64,000 nucleotides of DNA from an uncultured Moraxella sp. (GTDB lineage: Bacteria > Pseudomonadota > Gammaproteobacteria > Pseudomonadales > Moraxellaceae). The position numbers and the translations under genes are program-made. The DNA is taken from contig NZ_CAMCBS010000005.1 of assembly GCF_945873075.1 (NCBI RefSeq), positions 1 through 64,000 of the forward strand, written 5' to 3'. The notes below the pieces were generated by a model. It saw nothing but the letters and a program-made list of their open reading frames with translations, did no database searches and was not told the origin of the DNA. This document shows, one piece after another, positions 36,547 through 45,252 of the stretch (within the stretch, counting starts at the first letter, position 1; the number at the start of each line of letters is the position of its first letter).

Positions 36547-38073
36547 TTATTTGATACGCATATCACCAGTTTCAACGAAGCGTTGGTGCCATGATAGCGC
36601 TTCAAGCAAGATGTGTGGCGTGTGGATACCACCTGCTTTCTCACTCACTGCCAATGCACGATCATAGTAGTCACGCAGCATATCACGATAGTCAGGGTGT
36701 GAGCAGTTCTCGATGATTAGCTTAGCACGCTGTTTTGGTGACTTACCACGCAAATCTGCCATACCTTGTTCGGTCACGATGAACATCACATCATGCTCGG
36801 TGTGGTCGTGGTGGCTGACCATTGGTACGATTGATGAGATTGCACCGCCTTTGGCAGTTGATGGGCTGACATAGAACGAGAAGAAACCGTTACGGGTAAA
36901 GTCGCCCGAACCACCGATACCGTTCATCATCTTAGTACCCATGACATGAGTTGAGTTCACATTACCGTAGATGTCCGCTTCGATCATCGCATTCATACCG
37001 ATGATACCTAGACGGCGGATGATTTCTGGGTTGTTGCTGATTTCCATTGGGCGTAGGATTAGCTTGTCACGCAAAAACTCAATGTTGTCATTGAAGCGTT
37101 GTAGCGCATCTGGGCTAAATGACAATGCAGTCGCCGAAGCGTGCTTCATCTTGCCTGCCAAGATCAGATCCAGCATACCATCTTGTAGTACTTCAGTGTA
37201 GCCGGTTAGATCTTCAAATGGCGCATCCAATAGACCTGCCATCACAGCATTGGCGACGTTACCCACGCCTGATTGTAGCGGCAATAGGCTCTTTGGTAGG
37301 CGACCTGCCTTGACTTCATGATCAAGGAAATCGATGATTTGCGCTGCGATACGCATTGAGACATCATCAGGATCAGCGAATTTTGAGTTACGGTCACCGC
37401 CATTGGTCAATACGATAGCGATTACTTTGTCAGCAGCGCACTCGATATATGGCGTACCGATACGGTCAAATGCACCAACCAATGGGATTGGCTTACGATG
37501 TGGTGGCAGACCGACTTCGCCATAGATATCATGCATACCTTCTAGGCCAGCATTTTGGGCAGCGTTCACTTCGATGATAACATGCTTAGCGCATTTGATG
37601 GCTTCGACCGCATGACCGATACCCATTGCAGGGATGATATGACCTTCTTCGGTGATGCCTGATGCTTCGATGATAGCGATGTCAAACTGACCGTAGAAAC
37701 CTTGACGCATTTGTTGCTCAACGTGCGATAGGTGCATATCTTGATAAGCGGTACGGCCTGCGTTGATGTTGTTACGAAGTGTTGGATCTGATTGGAATGG
37801 TGAGCGGAAATGTACCGCATTGGCTTCGGCTAGTACACCATCACACTCAGGAGCGGTTGATGCACCTGTCACCATACCGATGCTGAACTGCTCGCCACGC
37901 TCATGCGCTGCTTTGGCTTTATTTGCAATTGCAGTTGGTAGTGCTTTTGGATAGCCTGCACCTGTAAAGCCTGTGATGGCAAGGTTCATACCATTTTGGA
38001 CGAACTCAGCAGCTTGCTCAGCGCTCATCACTTTATCACGCAGACCTGCGTGGCGAATACGATCGATAGACAT
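36547..38073 (-). CDS. aarC: Succinyl-CoA:acetate CoA-transferase / acetyl-CoA hydrolase family
   Basis: A 508-residue class I CoA-transferase of the AarC/Cat1 type, which moves CoA between succinyl-CoA and acetate and can complete an acetate-tolerant TCA cycle. The sequence around GYTEVLQDG places a glutamate at residue 294, the number of the catalytic Glu in Acetobacter AarC. Other family pieces are FTGAGYPKALP, LQSGVGNVANAVMAGL, GMNAMIEADIYGN and VTEQGMADLRG. The ATG at 38073 has AGGA seven bases upstream. Hydrolase or transferase activity cannot be separated from sequence alone. Upstream lie an extended -10 and an inverted-repeat candidate operator. Confidence 0.9.
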   Translation of the reverse strand: MSIDRIRHAGLRDKVMSAEQAAEFVQNGMNLAITGFTGAGYPKALPTAIANKAKAAHERGEQFSIGMVTGASTAPECDGVLAEANAVHFRSPFQSDPTLRNNINAGRTAYQDMHLSHVEQQMRQGFYGQFDIAIIEASGITEEGHIIPAMGIGHAVEAIKCAKHVIIEVNAAQNAGLEGMHDIYGEVGLPPHRKPIPLVGAFDRIGTPYIECAADKVIAIVLTNGGDRNSKFADPDDVSMRIAAQIIDFLDHEVKAGRLPKSLLPLQSGVGNVANAVMAGLLDAPFEDLTGYTEVLQDGMLDLILAGKMKHASATALSFSPDALQRFNDNIEFLRDKLILRPMEISNNPEIIRRLGIIGMNAMIEADIYGNVNSTHVMGTKMMNGIGGSGDFTRNGFFSFYVSPSTAKGGAISSIVPMVSHHDHTEHDVMFIVTEQGMADLRGKSPKQRAKLIIENCSHPDYRDMLRDYYDRALAVSEKAGGIHTPHILLEALSWHQRFVETGDMRIK

Positions 38074-38124
38074 AATATTTTCCTCTTGAGTTATGTATCC
38101 CAACAATGCGGTAAAACGCAAATG

Positions 38125-38142
38125 AATTTACACTTGTAAATT
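38125..38142. promoter_or_regulatory. Perfect 8-2-8 inverted repeat at the aarC start site
   Basis: AATTTACA and TGTAAATT separated by CT. It lies just downstream of the predicted -10, about where transcription should begin, so a bound protein would block initiation. The regulator is unknown. Confidence 0.5.
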
Positions 38143-38148
38143 AGCATG

Positions 38149-38157
38149 ATTTTACCA
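38149..38157 (-). promoter_or_regulatory. Extended -10 of the aarC promoter
   Basis: Minus-strand TGGTAAAAT (TAAAAT at 38149-38154). No clear -35. Confidence 0.4.
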
Positions 38158-38237
38158 CTAGATGACAGTGAAATAAATAGTCAGTGTTCTATTTTTTGGT
38201 ATTTTTTATTAAAATTAAGTAGTCTAATTTATAAAAT

Positions 38238-38274
38238 AGAAAAACACGCCAAACGAGTGCTTGGCGTGTTTTTG
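38238..38274 (-). terminator. Terminator after metS
   Basis: Ten-pair stem AACACGCCAA (38243-38252) and TTGGCGTGTT (38261-38270), with T runs on both strands. Confidence 0.82.
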
Positions 38275-38287
38275 GCAAATCATCAGA

Positions 38288-38416
38288 TTAATGATCTGCA
38301 GGGACTTTATCCATATCAATGTCAGGGTGCTTGATCAGATGGACGGATGATAAAATCAATCCACCCCAAATTGCAATCATTGCAACCAACATGACGATTA
38401 ATGCTGTCGTACTCAT
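38288..38416 (-). CDS. metS: Methionine/alanine importer small subunit MetS
   Basis: A 42-residue single-helix protein. The translation begins MSTTALIVMLVAMIAIWGGL, continues with a short hydrophobic run and ends with HPDIDMDKVPADH. It matches the pattern of MetS, the small partner of the sodium-coupled transporter MetP (known in Corynebacterium glutamicum): one N-terminal membrane helix with a W-G-G/L-like end and a short charged tail. AAGGAG lies five bases before the ATG, and the gene starts nine bases after the metP stop, so the two are surely co-translated. MetP needs MetS for transport in the studied system. Confidence 0.85.
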   Translation of the reverse strand: MSTTALIVMLVAMIAIWGGLILSSVHLIKHPDIDMDKVPADH

Positions 38417-38425
38417 AATCACTCC

Positions 38426-39913
38426 TTATTCTTCGTGCGACTTATGTCCTTTGATGTTTGGCAATAGCAAAGCGACAATCGCACAGATAATCACCACGCT
38501 CCAACCATAAGTAAACAGCACATCAGTTGGATAGCCGCCATAGCCTTCTTTAAACAGTGATTGCAATGACAATGCCAGTGTAACGATCAGCACCACTGGT
38601 GTCACCACAGTCAGCATAAATGTCCACACAAAGCCGACTTTCACGCTTGAGATGGCGTTGATGTGGTTGATAAGCTTAGGCAATAGGCCACGATTTAGCC
38701 AAGTTACCCAGATGATTGACAAGATTGCACCCAGTACGATGCCGATGTTGTTGGCGAAGTTGTCGATGATATCCACGAAAGTGATGGCGTTTTTGGTGCC
38801 AAACATCGCAATCGAGATGATCGCAGAGCCTAGACCAACGATGGTCACTGACTTGTTTTTTGACCAGCCGAATTTGTCTTGTACTGCTGAAATTGGCACT
38901 TGTAGGATCGATACCATCGATGTGATACCTGCTACTGTCAATGACGCAAAGAACAAGATACCGACGATGTGGCCTGCATCACCCATGGTTGAGATGATTT
39001 TTGGGAATGCGATAAACGCAAGACCGATACCGCCTTTGACCACATCAGCAACTGGTACGCCCGATGCCTGCGCCATAAAGCCAAGCACTGAGAAAATACC
39101 AATACCTGCCAACAACTCAAAGCTTGAGTTGGCAAAACCGACCACCAAACCAGAACCTGTCAAGTTGGCATTGCGCTTTAGGTATGAGGCATAGGTCACC
39201 ATAATACCAAAGCCGATCGACATTGAGAAAAATACATGGCCATAAGCGGCGAGCCAGACTTTTGGATCAGCCATTTTCTCCCAGTTTGGGGCAAAGAAAG
39301 TGTCCAGACCCAAAGTCGCACCTGGCAATGTCACCGCACGGCCAACCAAAATCGCAAACATCACCACAAGTAGCGGAATGAAGATTTTGTTCGATAGCTC
39401 AACGCCTTTTTTGATACCGCCGTACATGATGAACAGGACAATCGCCCATACCACCACCAAGCCAATCAATAGCTCAGGTGAGTAGCTAAGCGTCATCTCA
39501 CTGGCATTTTGAAGGTAAGTATTAAAGAAGAAACCTTCGGTATCCTCGCCCCATTTTTGCCCGAAAGCAAACAGCGTATAGCTACCTGCCCAGCTCAGTA
39601 CCGACGCATAGTAGATACCGATGATGGTACACACAGCCACCTGCCACCAGCCGATGCCTTCGGCGGATTTGACCATACGGCGGTATGCAGTCGGTGGTGC
39701 GCCTTTGTACTTTTGACCAACTACATAATCCAAAAACAGCAGTGGAAAACCTGCAGTCGCCAATGCGACCAAATATGGAATAAAAAATGCACCACCGCCG
39801 TTTTCGTACGATACATACGGAAAACGCCAAATGTTGCCCAAACCGACAGCCGATCCGATGGCTGCCAAAATAAAGCCAGAGCGTGCTGACCAACTTTCTC
39901 GTTGCGCCGACAT
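38426..39913 (-). CDS. metP: Sodium-dependent transporter of the NSS family (MetP-like)
   Basis: A 495-residue inner-membrane protein of the neurotransmitter:sodium symporter family, with about twelve helices. The N-terminal signature SRSGF-like stretch SARSGFILAAIGSAVGLGNIWRFPY forms the unwound helix 1 with the sodium and substrate site; ENGGGAFFIPYL and NSSFELLAGIG also fit. It is followed by metS, which indicates methionine and alanine uptake as in the corynebacterial MetPS system, although other amino acids are possible. The upstream region 39914-40130 is AT-rich with no obvious operator. Confidence 0.88.
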   Translation of the reverse strand: MSAQRESWSARSGFILAAIGSAVGLGNIWRFPYVSYENGGGAFFIPYLVALATAGFPLLFLDYVVGQKYKGAPPTAYRRMVKSAEGIGWWQVAVCTIIGIYYASVLSWAGSYTLFAFGQKWGEDTEGFFFNTYLQNASEMTLSYSPELLIGLVVVWAIVLFIMYGGIKKGVELSNKIFIPLLVVMFAILVGRAVTLPGATLGLDTFFAPNWEKMADPKVWLAAYGHVFFSMSIGFGIMVTYASYLKRNANLTGSGLVVGFANSSFELLAGIGIFSVLGFMAQASGVPVADVVKGGIGLAFIAFPKIISTMGDAGHIVGILFFASLTVAGITSMVSILQVPISAVQDKFGWSKNKSVTIVGLGSAIISIAMFGTKNAITFVDIIDNFANNIGIVLGAILSIIWVTWLNRGLLPKLINHINAISSVKVGFVWTFMLTVVTPVVLIVTLALSLQSLFKEGYGGYPTDVLFTYGWSVVIICAIVALLLPNIKGHKSHEE

Positions 39914-40130
39914 AAGCCCTCCAATTCAATTCAACTCGTGCAAATACACATCCTGCGTTCGTTTCTTGTATTCCTCCAAGAAATGCGACGCCCTAATACA
40001 TAGCGTTTTAGACCCTTGATTTATTCCATGAAGTTTTTATAAATATAAAAAATGTTTATAAATCATAGAGTTTACAAAACCTAGAATAATAGTTTGAATT
40101 AAGAAACAAAAAAAGTCAAATCCTAAATGT

Positions 40131-40168
40131 AAAAAACACCCACAAATTTATGTACTTGTGGGTGTTTT
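40131..40168 (-). terminator. Terminator after lpxA
   Basis: Thirteen-pair stem (40133-40145 with 40156-40168) followed on the minus strand by a six-T run. It ends the long envelope cluster; lpxB does not follow. Confidence 0.9.
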
Positions 40169-40185
40169 ATGGTTGATTTGGGTGT

Positions 40186-40959
40186 TTAGCGGATCAGACC
40201 TCGCTCACTGTTTTTGATTGAGTTGATCAATAACTGTACTTTCGGTTCTTTTTCGACCATCTGCTCAAGCTGTGCTACCGCTTCATCACGCAGTAGCCCT
40301 GAGCGAAATACCACACGATAAGCTTCATCGATGGCTTTGATCGTCTCGGCTGACCAGCCTTTGCGGCGCATTCCTTCTTTGTTCAGACCATGAGTTTTGG
40401 CAGGATTACCTGATACGGTGACAAAAGCGGCGACATCTTTTAGGATTAGGCTAGCACCACCGATCATGCTGTAGTCATCGATACGGCAGAACTGATGGAT
40501 GCCAGACTGACCACCGATGATGACATGATTACCGATATGACTATGCCCTGCCACGCCCACATTATTAGCCAGTACATTGTAATCACCAAGCACGCAGTCA
40601 TGGGCAATATGCACATTAACCATCAGTAGATTATGGCTACCGATCTTGGTCATGGCTTGATCTTGCGCCGTGCCACGATGGATGGTACACGCTTCACGGA
40701 TACGGTTATAATCACCAACTTCTAGATAAGTCTGTTCGCCTGCATATTTGAGATCTTGTGGATTTTCGCCGACGCTTGCAAATTGATAAATGTCGTTATG
40801 CTTACCGATGGTCGTATTTTCACCGATGACGACATGGCGACGCAGTACGGTATGAGCGCCGATTTTGGCATTTTTGCCAATGATACAATACGGGCCGATG
40901 ACCGCTGTTTCGTCGATTTCGGCAGTTGGGTCAATGATGGCGGTTGGATGGATATTCAT
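40186..40959 (-). CDS. lpxA: UDP-N-acetylglucosamine acyltransferase LpxA
   Basis: A 257-residue cytoplasmic enzyme that adds the first 3-hydroxyacyl chain to UDP-GlcNAc, the first step of lipid A. Left-handed beta-helix hexapeptide repeats (such as IGENTT, IGKHND, IGGQSG) fill residues 1-185, and the helical C-terminus follows. The catalytic histidine is H120 in NVHIAHDCVLG, equivalent to H125 in E. coli. It is the last gene of the cluster, 47 bases after fabZ, with a strong terminator beyond. Confidence 0.97.
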   Translation of the reverse strand: MNIHPTAIIDPTAEIDETAVIGPYCIIGKNAKIGAHTVLRRHVVIGENTTIGKHNDIYQFASVGENPQDLKYAGEQTYLEVGDYNRIREACTIHRGTAQDQAMTKIGSHNLLMVNVHIAHDCVLGDYNVLANNVGVAGHSHIGNHVIIGGQSGIHQFCRIDDYSMIGGASLILKDVAAFVTVSGNPAKTHGLNKEGMRRKGWSAETIKAIDEAYRVVFRSGLLRDEAVAQLEQMVEKEPKVQLLINSIKNSERGLIR

Positions 40960-41006
40960 AGTTTACCTTAATAAAAAATCAATAAAAAATTGTCAAATAG
41001 CATGAA

Positions 41007-41537
41007 TCAATTTTTTATCGCATCCAACTTTTGGCGAGCAATCATAATCTCTGCGCTACACGCAAGCTGGCCATCAACATGCGCCGTACATTCAAATTTA
41101 TAAATATCTCGCTTATTCATAATCGTTTTTGAGCGGATAACAAGCTGATCACCTGGGACTACAAGCTTCTTAAAGCGCACCTTATCCACACCGGCGAACA
41201 GATACAGATAGCCATCTTCGGATGTCTGCCCTGCACTGATAAAGCCAAGCATACCAGACAGCTGCGCCATCGCTTCGACCATCAGAACCCCTGGCATAAT
41301 CGGATTATCAGGGAAATGACCGTTAAATAACTCTTCATTGATACTGATATTTTTATAGCCTGTAATCCATTCATCGACACGACACGCAGTCACACGGTCA
41401 ATCAGCATAAACGGATAGCGATGTGGCAAATAGTGCTTGATTTGGTCATATTTTAGCGGTAGTGTGACGCCACGCTCTTTAAGCGATTGTACATCGGCTT
41501 CGCTGAGTAATTCTTCATCAAATAATGATACTGACAT
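41007..41537 (-). CDS. fabZ: 3-hydroxyacyl-ACP dehydratase FabZ
   Basis: A 176-residue hot-dog-fold enzyme that dehydrates beta-hydroxyacyl-ACP in fatty acid synthesis, sharing substrate with LpxA and LpxD. The catalytic His is in LPHRYPFMLIDR and the catalytic Glu in PGVLMVEAMAQLSG. I used the ATG at 41537 (MSVSLFDEE), with GGAA upstream; the longer frame overlaps the lpxD end. It is about 25 residues longer than E. coli FabZ at the N-terminus. It starts 20 bases after lpxD. Confidence 0.96.
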   Translation of the reverse strand: MSVSLFDEELLSEADVQSLKERGVTLPLKYDQIKHYLPHRYPFMLIDRVTACRVDEWITGYKNISINEELFNGHFPDNPIMPGVLMVEAMAQLSGMLGFISAGQTSEDGYLYLFAGVDKVRFKKLVVPGDQLVIRSKTIMNKRDIYKFECTAHVDGQLACSAEIMIARQKLDAIKN

Positions 41538-41557
41538 GATTGTATTCCAATAATAGA

Positions 41558-42577
41558 TTATTTTTCGCCCATTTGGCGGAATTTGACCGCAGCACGGCGC
41601 CATTTGGCTTGTGGCATAGCAACCGTCCCTGATGAATAAGTACCAGACTCGGTGACATCACTGATCACCATCGCCATACCAGTAAAGGTGACGCCATCAG
41701 TGATCGTCAGATGGCCATTGATACCGACAGCACCGCCGATGATGCAGTTTTTGCCGATGGTGGTACTGCCTGCGATACCTGCCTTGGCAGCGATCGCTGT
41801 GCCACGACCGATACGCACATTATGCGCAATCTGCACCAAGTTATCGATGATGACATGATCTTCGATGACGGTATCTTCGACAGCGCCACGATCAATACAA
41901 GTATTGCTACCGATGCGCACATCATCACCGATGACGACTCGTCCAAGCTGTGCGATGCGTTGCCACTCAACACTTTGTTCACCCATCAGTGGCGCAAAGC
42001 CAAAGCCTTCTGAGCCGATACTGGCATGGCTATGGATACGCACTCGCTGACCGATCACGCATGAATGACCAATCGTCACCTGTGGCATGATGACGCTATC
42101 AGCACCGATGGATGCGCCATCAGCAATGATACAATGTGCGCCGATGGACACACCATCAGCGATGATAGCATCACGACCGACGACGGCATAGGCACCGATT
42201 GACACACATTCACCGATCGTCGCACGCTCATCGATCTGCGCTGTCGGATGAATCGATGGTAGGCTCGCAGGTGCAAATAAGACACTTACGCACGCATAAG
42301 CCAAATAGGCATCATTGACCAGTAGCACGATACCTTCGATTGGATAGTCTGTCAGCTTATCGGCGAATTTCTTAGAGATCAGCACCACGCCTGCTTTTGA
42401 GCCAGCAAGCTCTGGCAGATACTTTGGCTGAGCCAAAAAAGCAAGCTTGGTCGCTGTCGCATCCGCTAGATTTGCCACGCCATCGATACTGATGCTGTGT
42501 GCATCGTCAAGCTCTGCCTTGTTCAGGACAGGCTGTCGTCGCTCGATGGTGGTGATAATTTTTACCAAATCCACCAT
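41558..42577 (-). CDS. lpxD: UDP-3-O-(3-hydroxyacyl)glucosamine N-acyltransferase LpxD
   Basis: A 339-residue enzyme of the third lipid A step. An N-terminal uridine-binding domain (to about residue 105) precedes a hexapeptide-repeat beta-helix and a short C-terminal helix. Conserved segments include IGSEGFGFAP, RIGSNTCIDRGA and NLVQIAHNVRIG, whose histidine is the catalytic base in the family. Its ATG overlaps the bamA stop by one base (TAATG), so translation is coupled. In most relatives skp lies between bamA and lpxD; here it does not. Confidence 0.97.
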   Translation of the reverse strand: MVDLVKIITTIERRQPVLNKAELDDAHSISIDGVANLADATATKLAFLAQPKYLPELAGSKAGVVLISKKFADKLTDYPIEGIVLLVNDAYLAYACVSVLFAPASLPSIHPTAQIDERATIGECVSIGAYAVVGRDAIIADGVSIGAHCIIADGASIGADSVIMPQVTIGHSCVIGQRVRIHSHASIGSEGFGFAPLMGEQSVEWQRIAQLGRVVIGDDVRIGSNTCIDRGAVEDTVIEDHVIIDNLVQIAHNVRIGRGTAIAAKAGIAGSTTIGKNCIIGGAVGINGHLTITDGVTFTGMAMVISDVTESGTYSSGTVAMPQAKWRRAAVKFRQMGEK

Positions 42578-45078
42578 TAGAACACGCTACCGATTTGGAA
42601 CTGAATGTTATCTGTCTCGTCATATTCTTTGGCATTGAGTGGCTTAGCATAGCTTAGAGAAATCGGACCAATCGCCGTGTACCAAGTCACACCAACACCT
42701 GCGCTATAACGAAGCTCGTTATCCGCATTCATTAGCTTAGCAGTACCTGTCAGATTCGGGTTGATGGTCGATAGATCTACCGTCTCATCAGCACGACCTG
42801 TGGTATCAAAGACTTGGCCGCCTTCGACAAATAGTACTGGGCGTACTTGACTTGTCCAATCCCCCTTAAACGGCATCGGCAAAATCAGCTCAGCGCCAAA
42901 GGTTGCCAAAGCATTACCACCCACTTCTTGGCCACGATTAGTAGTGGTAGAAGCTGTACCATCTAGAATGGATTGCCAATACGCCTTACCTTCTTCAGTG
43001 GCTGTAGCGCCATCTGCTACAGCTTTTAAGTTGCCTGCCGCCCATTCAATTGCATTATATGGCTGCGACAATGGGCCAAGTGTTGATTGATCAAAGCCAC
43101 GCACCGAGCCATAGCCACCGGCATAGAAGTTTTCATAAAATGGTAGGTTGTGACCATAGCCAAGCTTGGCATAGCCACGCAGGATTGAGCCTTTGATAAA
43201 TGGGTGATAATAGTTACCATTATAGACGACTTTTTGATAATTCTTATCACCAAAACCAAGTGTCAAATCCACCGAGTGGCTTTGACCTTCGGTTGGAAAT
43301 ACAGGACGATCCAGACTTGAATAGTTCCAACCAATCAATCCATTATAAGTATTGTATTTATTTTCAAAGCTTTCAATATTACCGCCATTATAAAAACGCG
43401 TACCACCATCTTTGACCAAGTCATTGACATTACTTAGTCCCATTCTGCTACTACCTTGCACCTTGACACTATCTAAGTTGATACCGCCACTGATGCGCTG
43501 ATTTTCATCAATCGGATAGCTGTAAGTTAGGTTACCGCCATAGGCATCGATGACATAGTTGCTCAGGTTTTTTGGATCGTATTTGGTACGGCGATAATAA
43601 GCACCAATGGTCTGTGATACGCCATTGACCGTAAAGAATGGATTGGTCATCGATAGATTGTACGAGTCACGAGTCTCTGAACGAGAAAAACCTGCAGCGA
43701 CACGATTACCTGTACCCATAAAGTTATTTTGTGACACATCAAATTGGAAAGTCACACCACCGCTTTGAGAATAACCTGCAGCAATCGATGACGAGCCTGA
43801 TGGTTGTTCTTCAACTACGAAGTTTACATCGATTTGGTCTGGTGAATTTGGTACTGGTTGTGTATCAACCACGACATTCTTAAAAAAGCCAGTACGCATT
43901 AGGCGTGCACGAGACAGCTGAATTTTTTGGTTCGATGCCAACGCTCCTTCTAGCTGACGCATCTCACGGCGTAGCACTTCATCTTTGGTCTTGTGGTTAC
44001 CATTAAAATTGATACGGCGTACATAGACAGGACGCACAGGGTCAATGTAATAATCGATATCAACGGTACGAGTAGCATCATTGATGCGAGTGACAGGGCG
44101 GATTTGGGCATAATAATAGCCATCATCACCGAATTTGTTAGCGACAGCGCTACTGGTTTCATCCATTTTGGCTTGAGAATAGGTTTCACCTTCTTTAAAG
44201 GCAATCAATTTATTTAGCTCATCCATTGGATAAGTCACATCACCTGCAAAGCTAGCTTTGCCAAATTGATACTGCTCGCCTTCGCTGATAGCCACTTCAA
44301 TAAAGACTTTTTGTTTTTCTTCATCGATATTTAATGTCGCATCATCGATATTAAATTTTACAAAACCAGAATTTAGATATTTTGCACGCAGTCGTTCGAC
44401 GCTAGCGGCTAGCTTTTCTTGGGTGTAGCGATCAGCACGAGATAGTGGATTGATGACATCATCTTTGACGACGAAGGTTTGGCGTAGCTCATCATCGCTA
44501 AAGTGATTATTGCCGATGATATTAATATCCGCCACACGAGCACGCTTACCTTCGGCAAACTCAATGTCTAGCTTGACGCGGTTACCTTCAAGGTCAGTTT
44601 GTTTGACAGTGATATCGGTATTGTAGTAGCCTTGCGATGCGTACTGGTTGGTCAATTCGCTCTCAAGCGCATGGATGGTTGATTGCTTTAGCACACCGCC
44701 GACAACCAAACCACTCGCTTTTAAGCCTTGCTCAAGCGCATCTTTTGGAATCAGACGATTGCCTTCAAAATTCAGCTCGGCAATGGTTGGGCGTTCTGTC
44801 ACTCTAAAGACAACACGGTCGCCATTGACATCGGCTTGCACATCCGAAAAATTACCTGTGGCATACAATGCACGGATACTCTCGGCAAGCTGTTCATCGC
44901 TGACCGTCTGACCCATGCGAATCGGCAATGTCGTCTGCAGGCTCTCAATAGTCACTCGCTGCAGACCCGAGATGGAAATGTCATTGGCAACAAACTCTGC
45001 ATGAGCTGTGCTCATCGCCATCGTCACTGCCAATGCAATGGCTGTTGCCTTAAAACCTTGAAAAGTTGAAATACGCAT
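42577..45078 (-). CDS. bamA: Outer membrane protein assembly factor BamA
   Basis: An 833-residue outer-membrane protein that inserts beta-barrel proteins. A signal peptide ends near STAHA (about residue 27). Five POTRA domains fill about residues 27-420 (starts such as ISISGLQRVTIESL and VYVRRINFNGNHKTKDEV), followed by the 16-strand barrel with SGGVTFQFDVSQNNF, the RGFDQSTLGP loop (the conserved VRGF/Y lock motif) and a C-terminal signal ending in IQFQIGSVF. The ATG at 45078 begins a clean signal peptide; the longer frame does not. It is 174 bases downstream of rseP, the largest gap in this cluster. Confidence 0.97.
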   Translation of the reverse strand: MRISTFQGFKATAIALAVTMAMSTAHAEFVANDISISGLQRVTIESLQTTLPIRMGQTVSDEQLAESIRALYATGNFSDVQADVNGDRVVFRVTERPTIAELNFEGNRLIPKDALEQGLKASGLVVGGVLKQSTIHALESELTNQYASQGYYNTDITVKQTDLEGNRVKLDIEFAEGKRARVADINIIGNNHFSDDELRQTFVVKDDVINPLSRADRYTQEKLAASVERLRAKYLNSGFVKFNIDDATLNIDEEKQKVFIEVAISEGEQYQFGKASFAGDVTYPMDELNKLIAFKEGETYSQAKMDETSSAVANKFGDDGYYYAQIRPVTRINDATRTVDIDYYIDPVRPVYVRRINFNGNHKTKDEVLRREMRQLEGALASNQKIQLSRARLMRTGFFKNVVVDTQPVPNSPDQIDVNFVVEEQPSGSSSIAAGYSQSGGVTFQFDVSQNNFMGTGNRVAAGFSRSETRDSYNLSMTNPFFTVNGVSQTIGAYYRRTKYDPKNLSNYVIDAYGGNLTYSYPIDENQRISGGINLDSVKVQGSSRMGLSNVNDLVKDGGTRFYNGGNIESFENKYNTYNGLIGWNYSSLDRPVFPTEGQSHSVDLTLGFGDKNYQKVVYNGNYYHPFIKGSILRGYAKLGYGHNLPFYENFYAGGYGSVRGFDQSTLGPLSQPYNAIEWAAGNLKAVADGATATEEGKAYWQSILDGTASTTTNRGQEVGGNALATFGAELILPMPFKGDWTSQVRPVLFVEGGQVFDTTGRADETVDLSTINPNLTGTAKLMNADNELRYSAGVGVTWYTAIGPISLSYAKPLNAKEYDETDNIQFQIGSVF

Positions 45079-45252
45079 AAGTCTATCCAAACTTAATTTT
45101 AAATTAATCTGTTTAATATGGCATAATTTGATACAAAAATCCACTCATGCCACATATTTATCCTGCTAAAGGTAAGCCAAAAATGAGATTTTGGCAAGTA
45201 TAAAAACGCAATTTGGGTGAAAATTTCACATACTTTAGCACAAAAGCAGGAT

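Noticed and set aside
38652-39194. 180-residue frame opposite metP
   Set aside because: Antisense to a conserved NSS transporter; no ribosome binding site and no recognisable domain.
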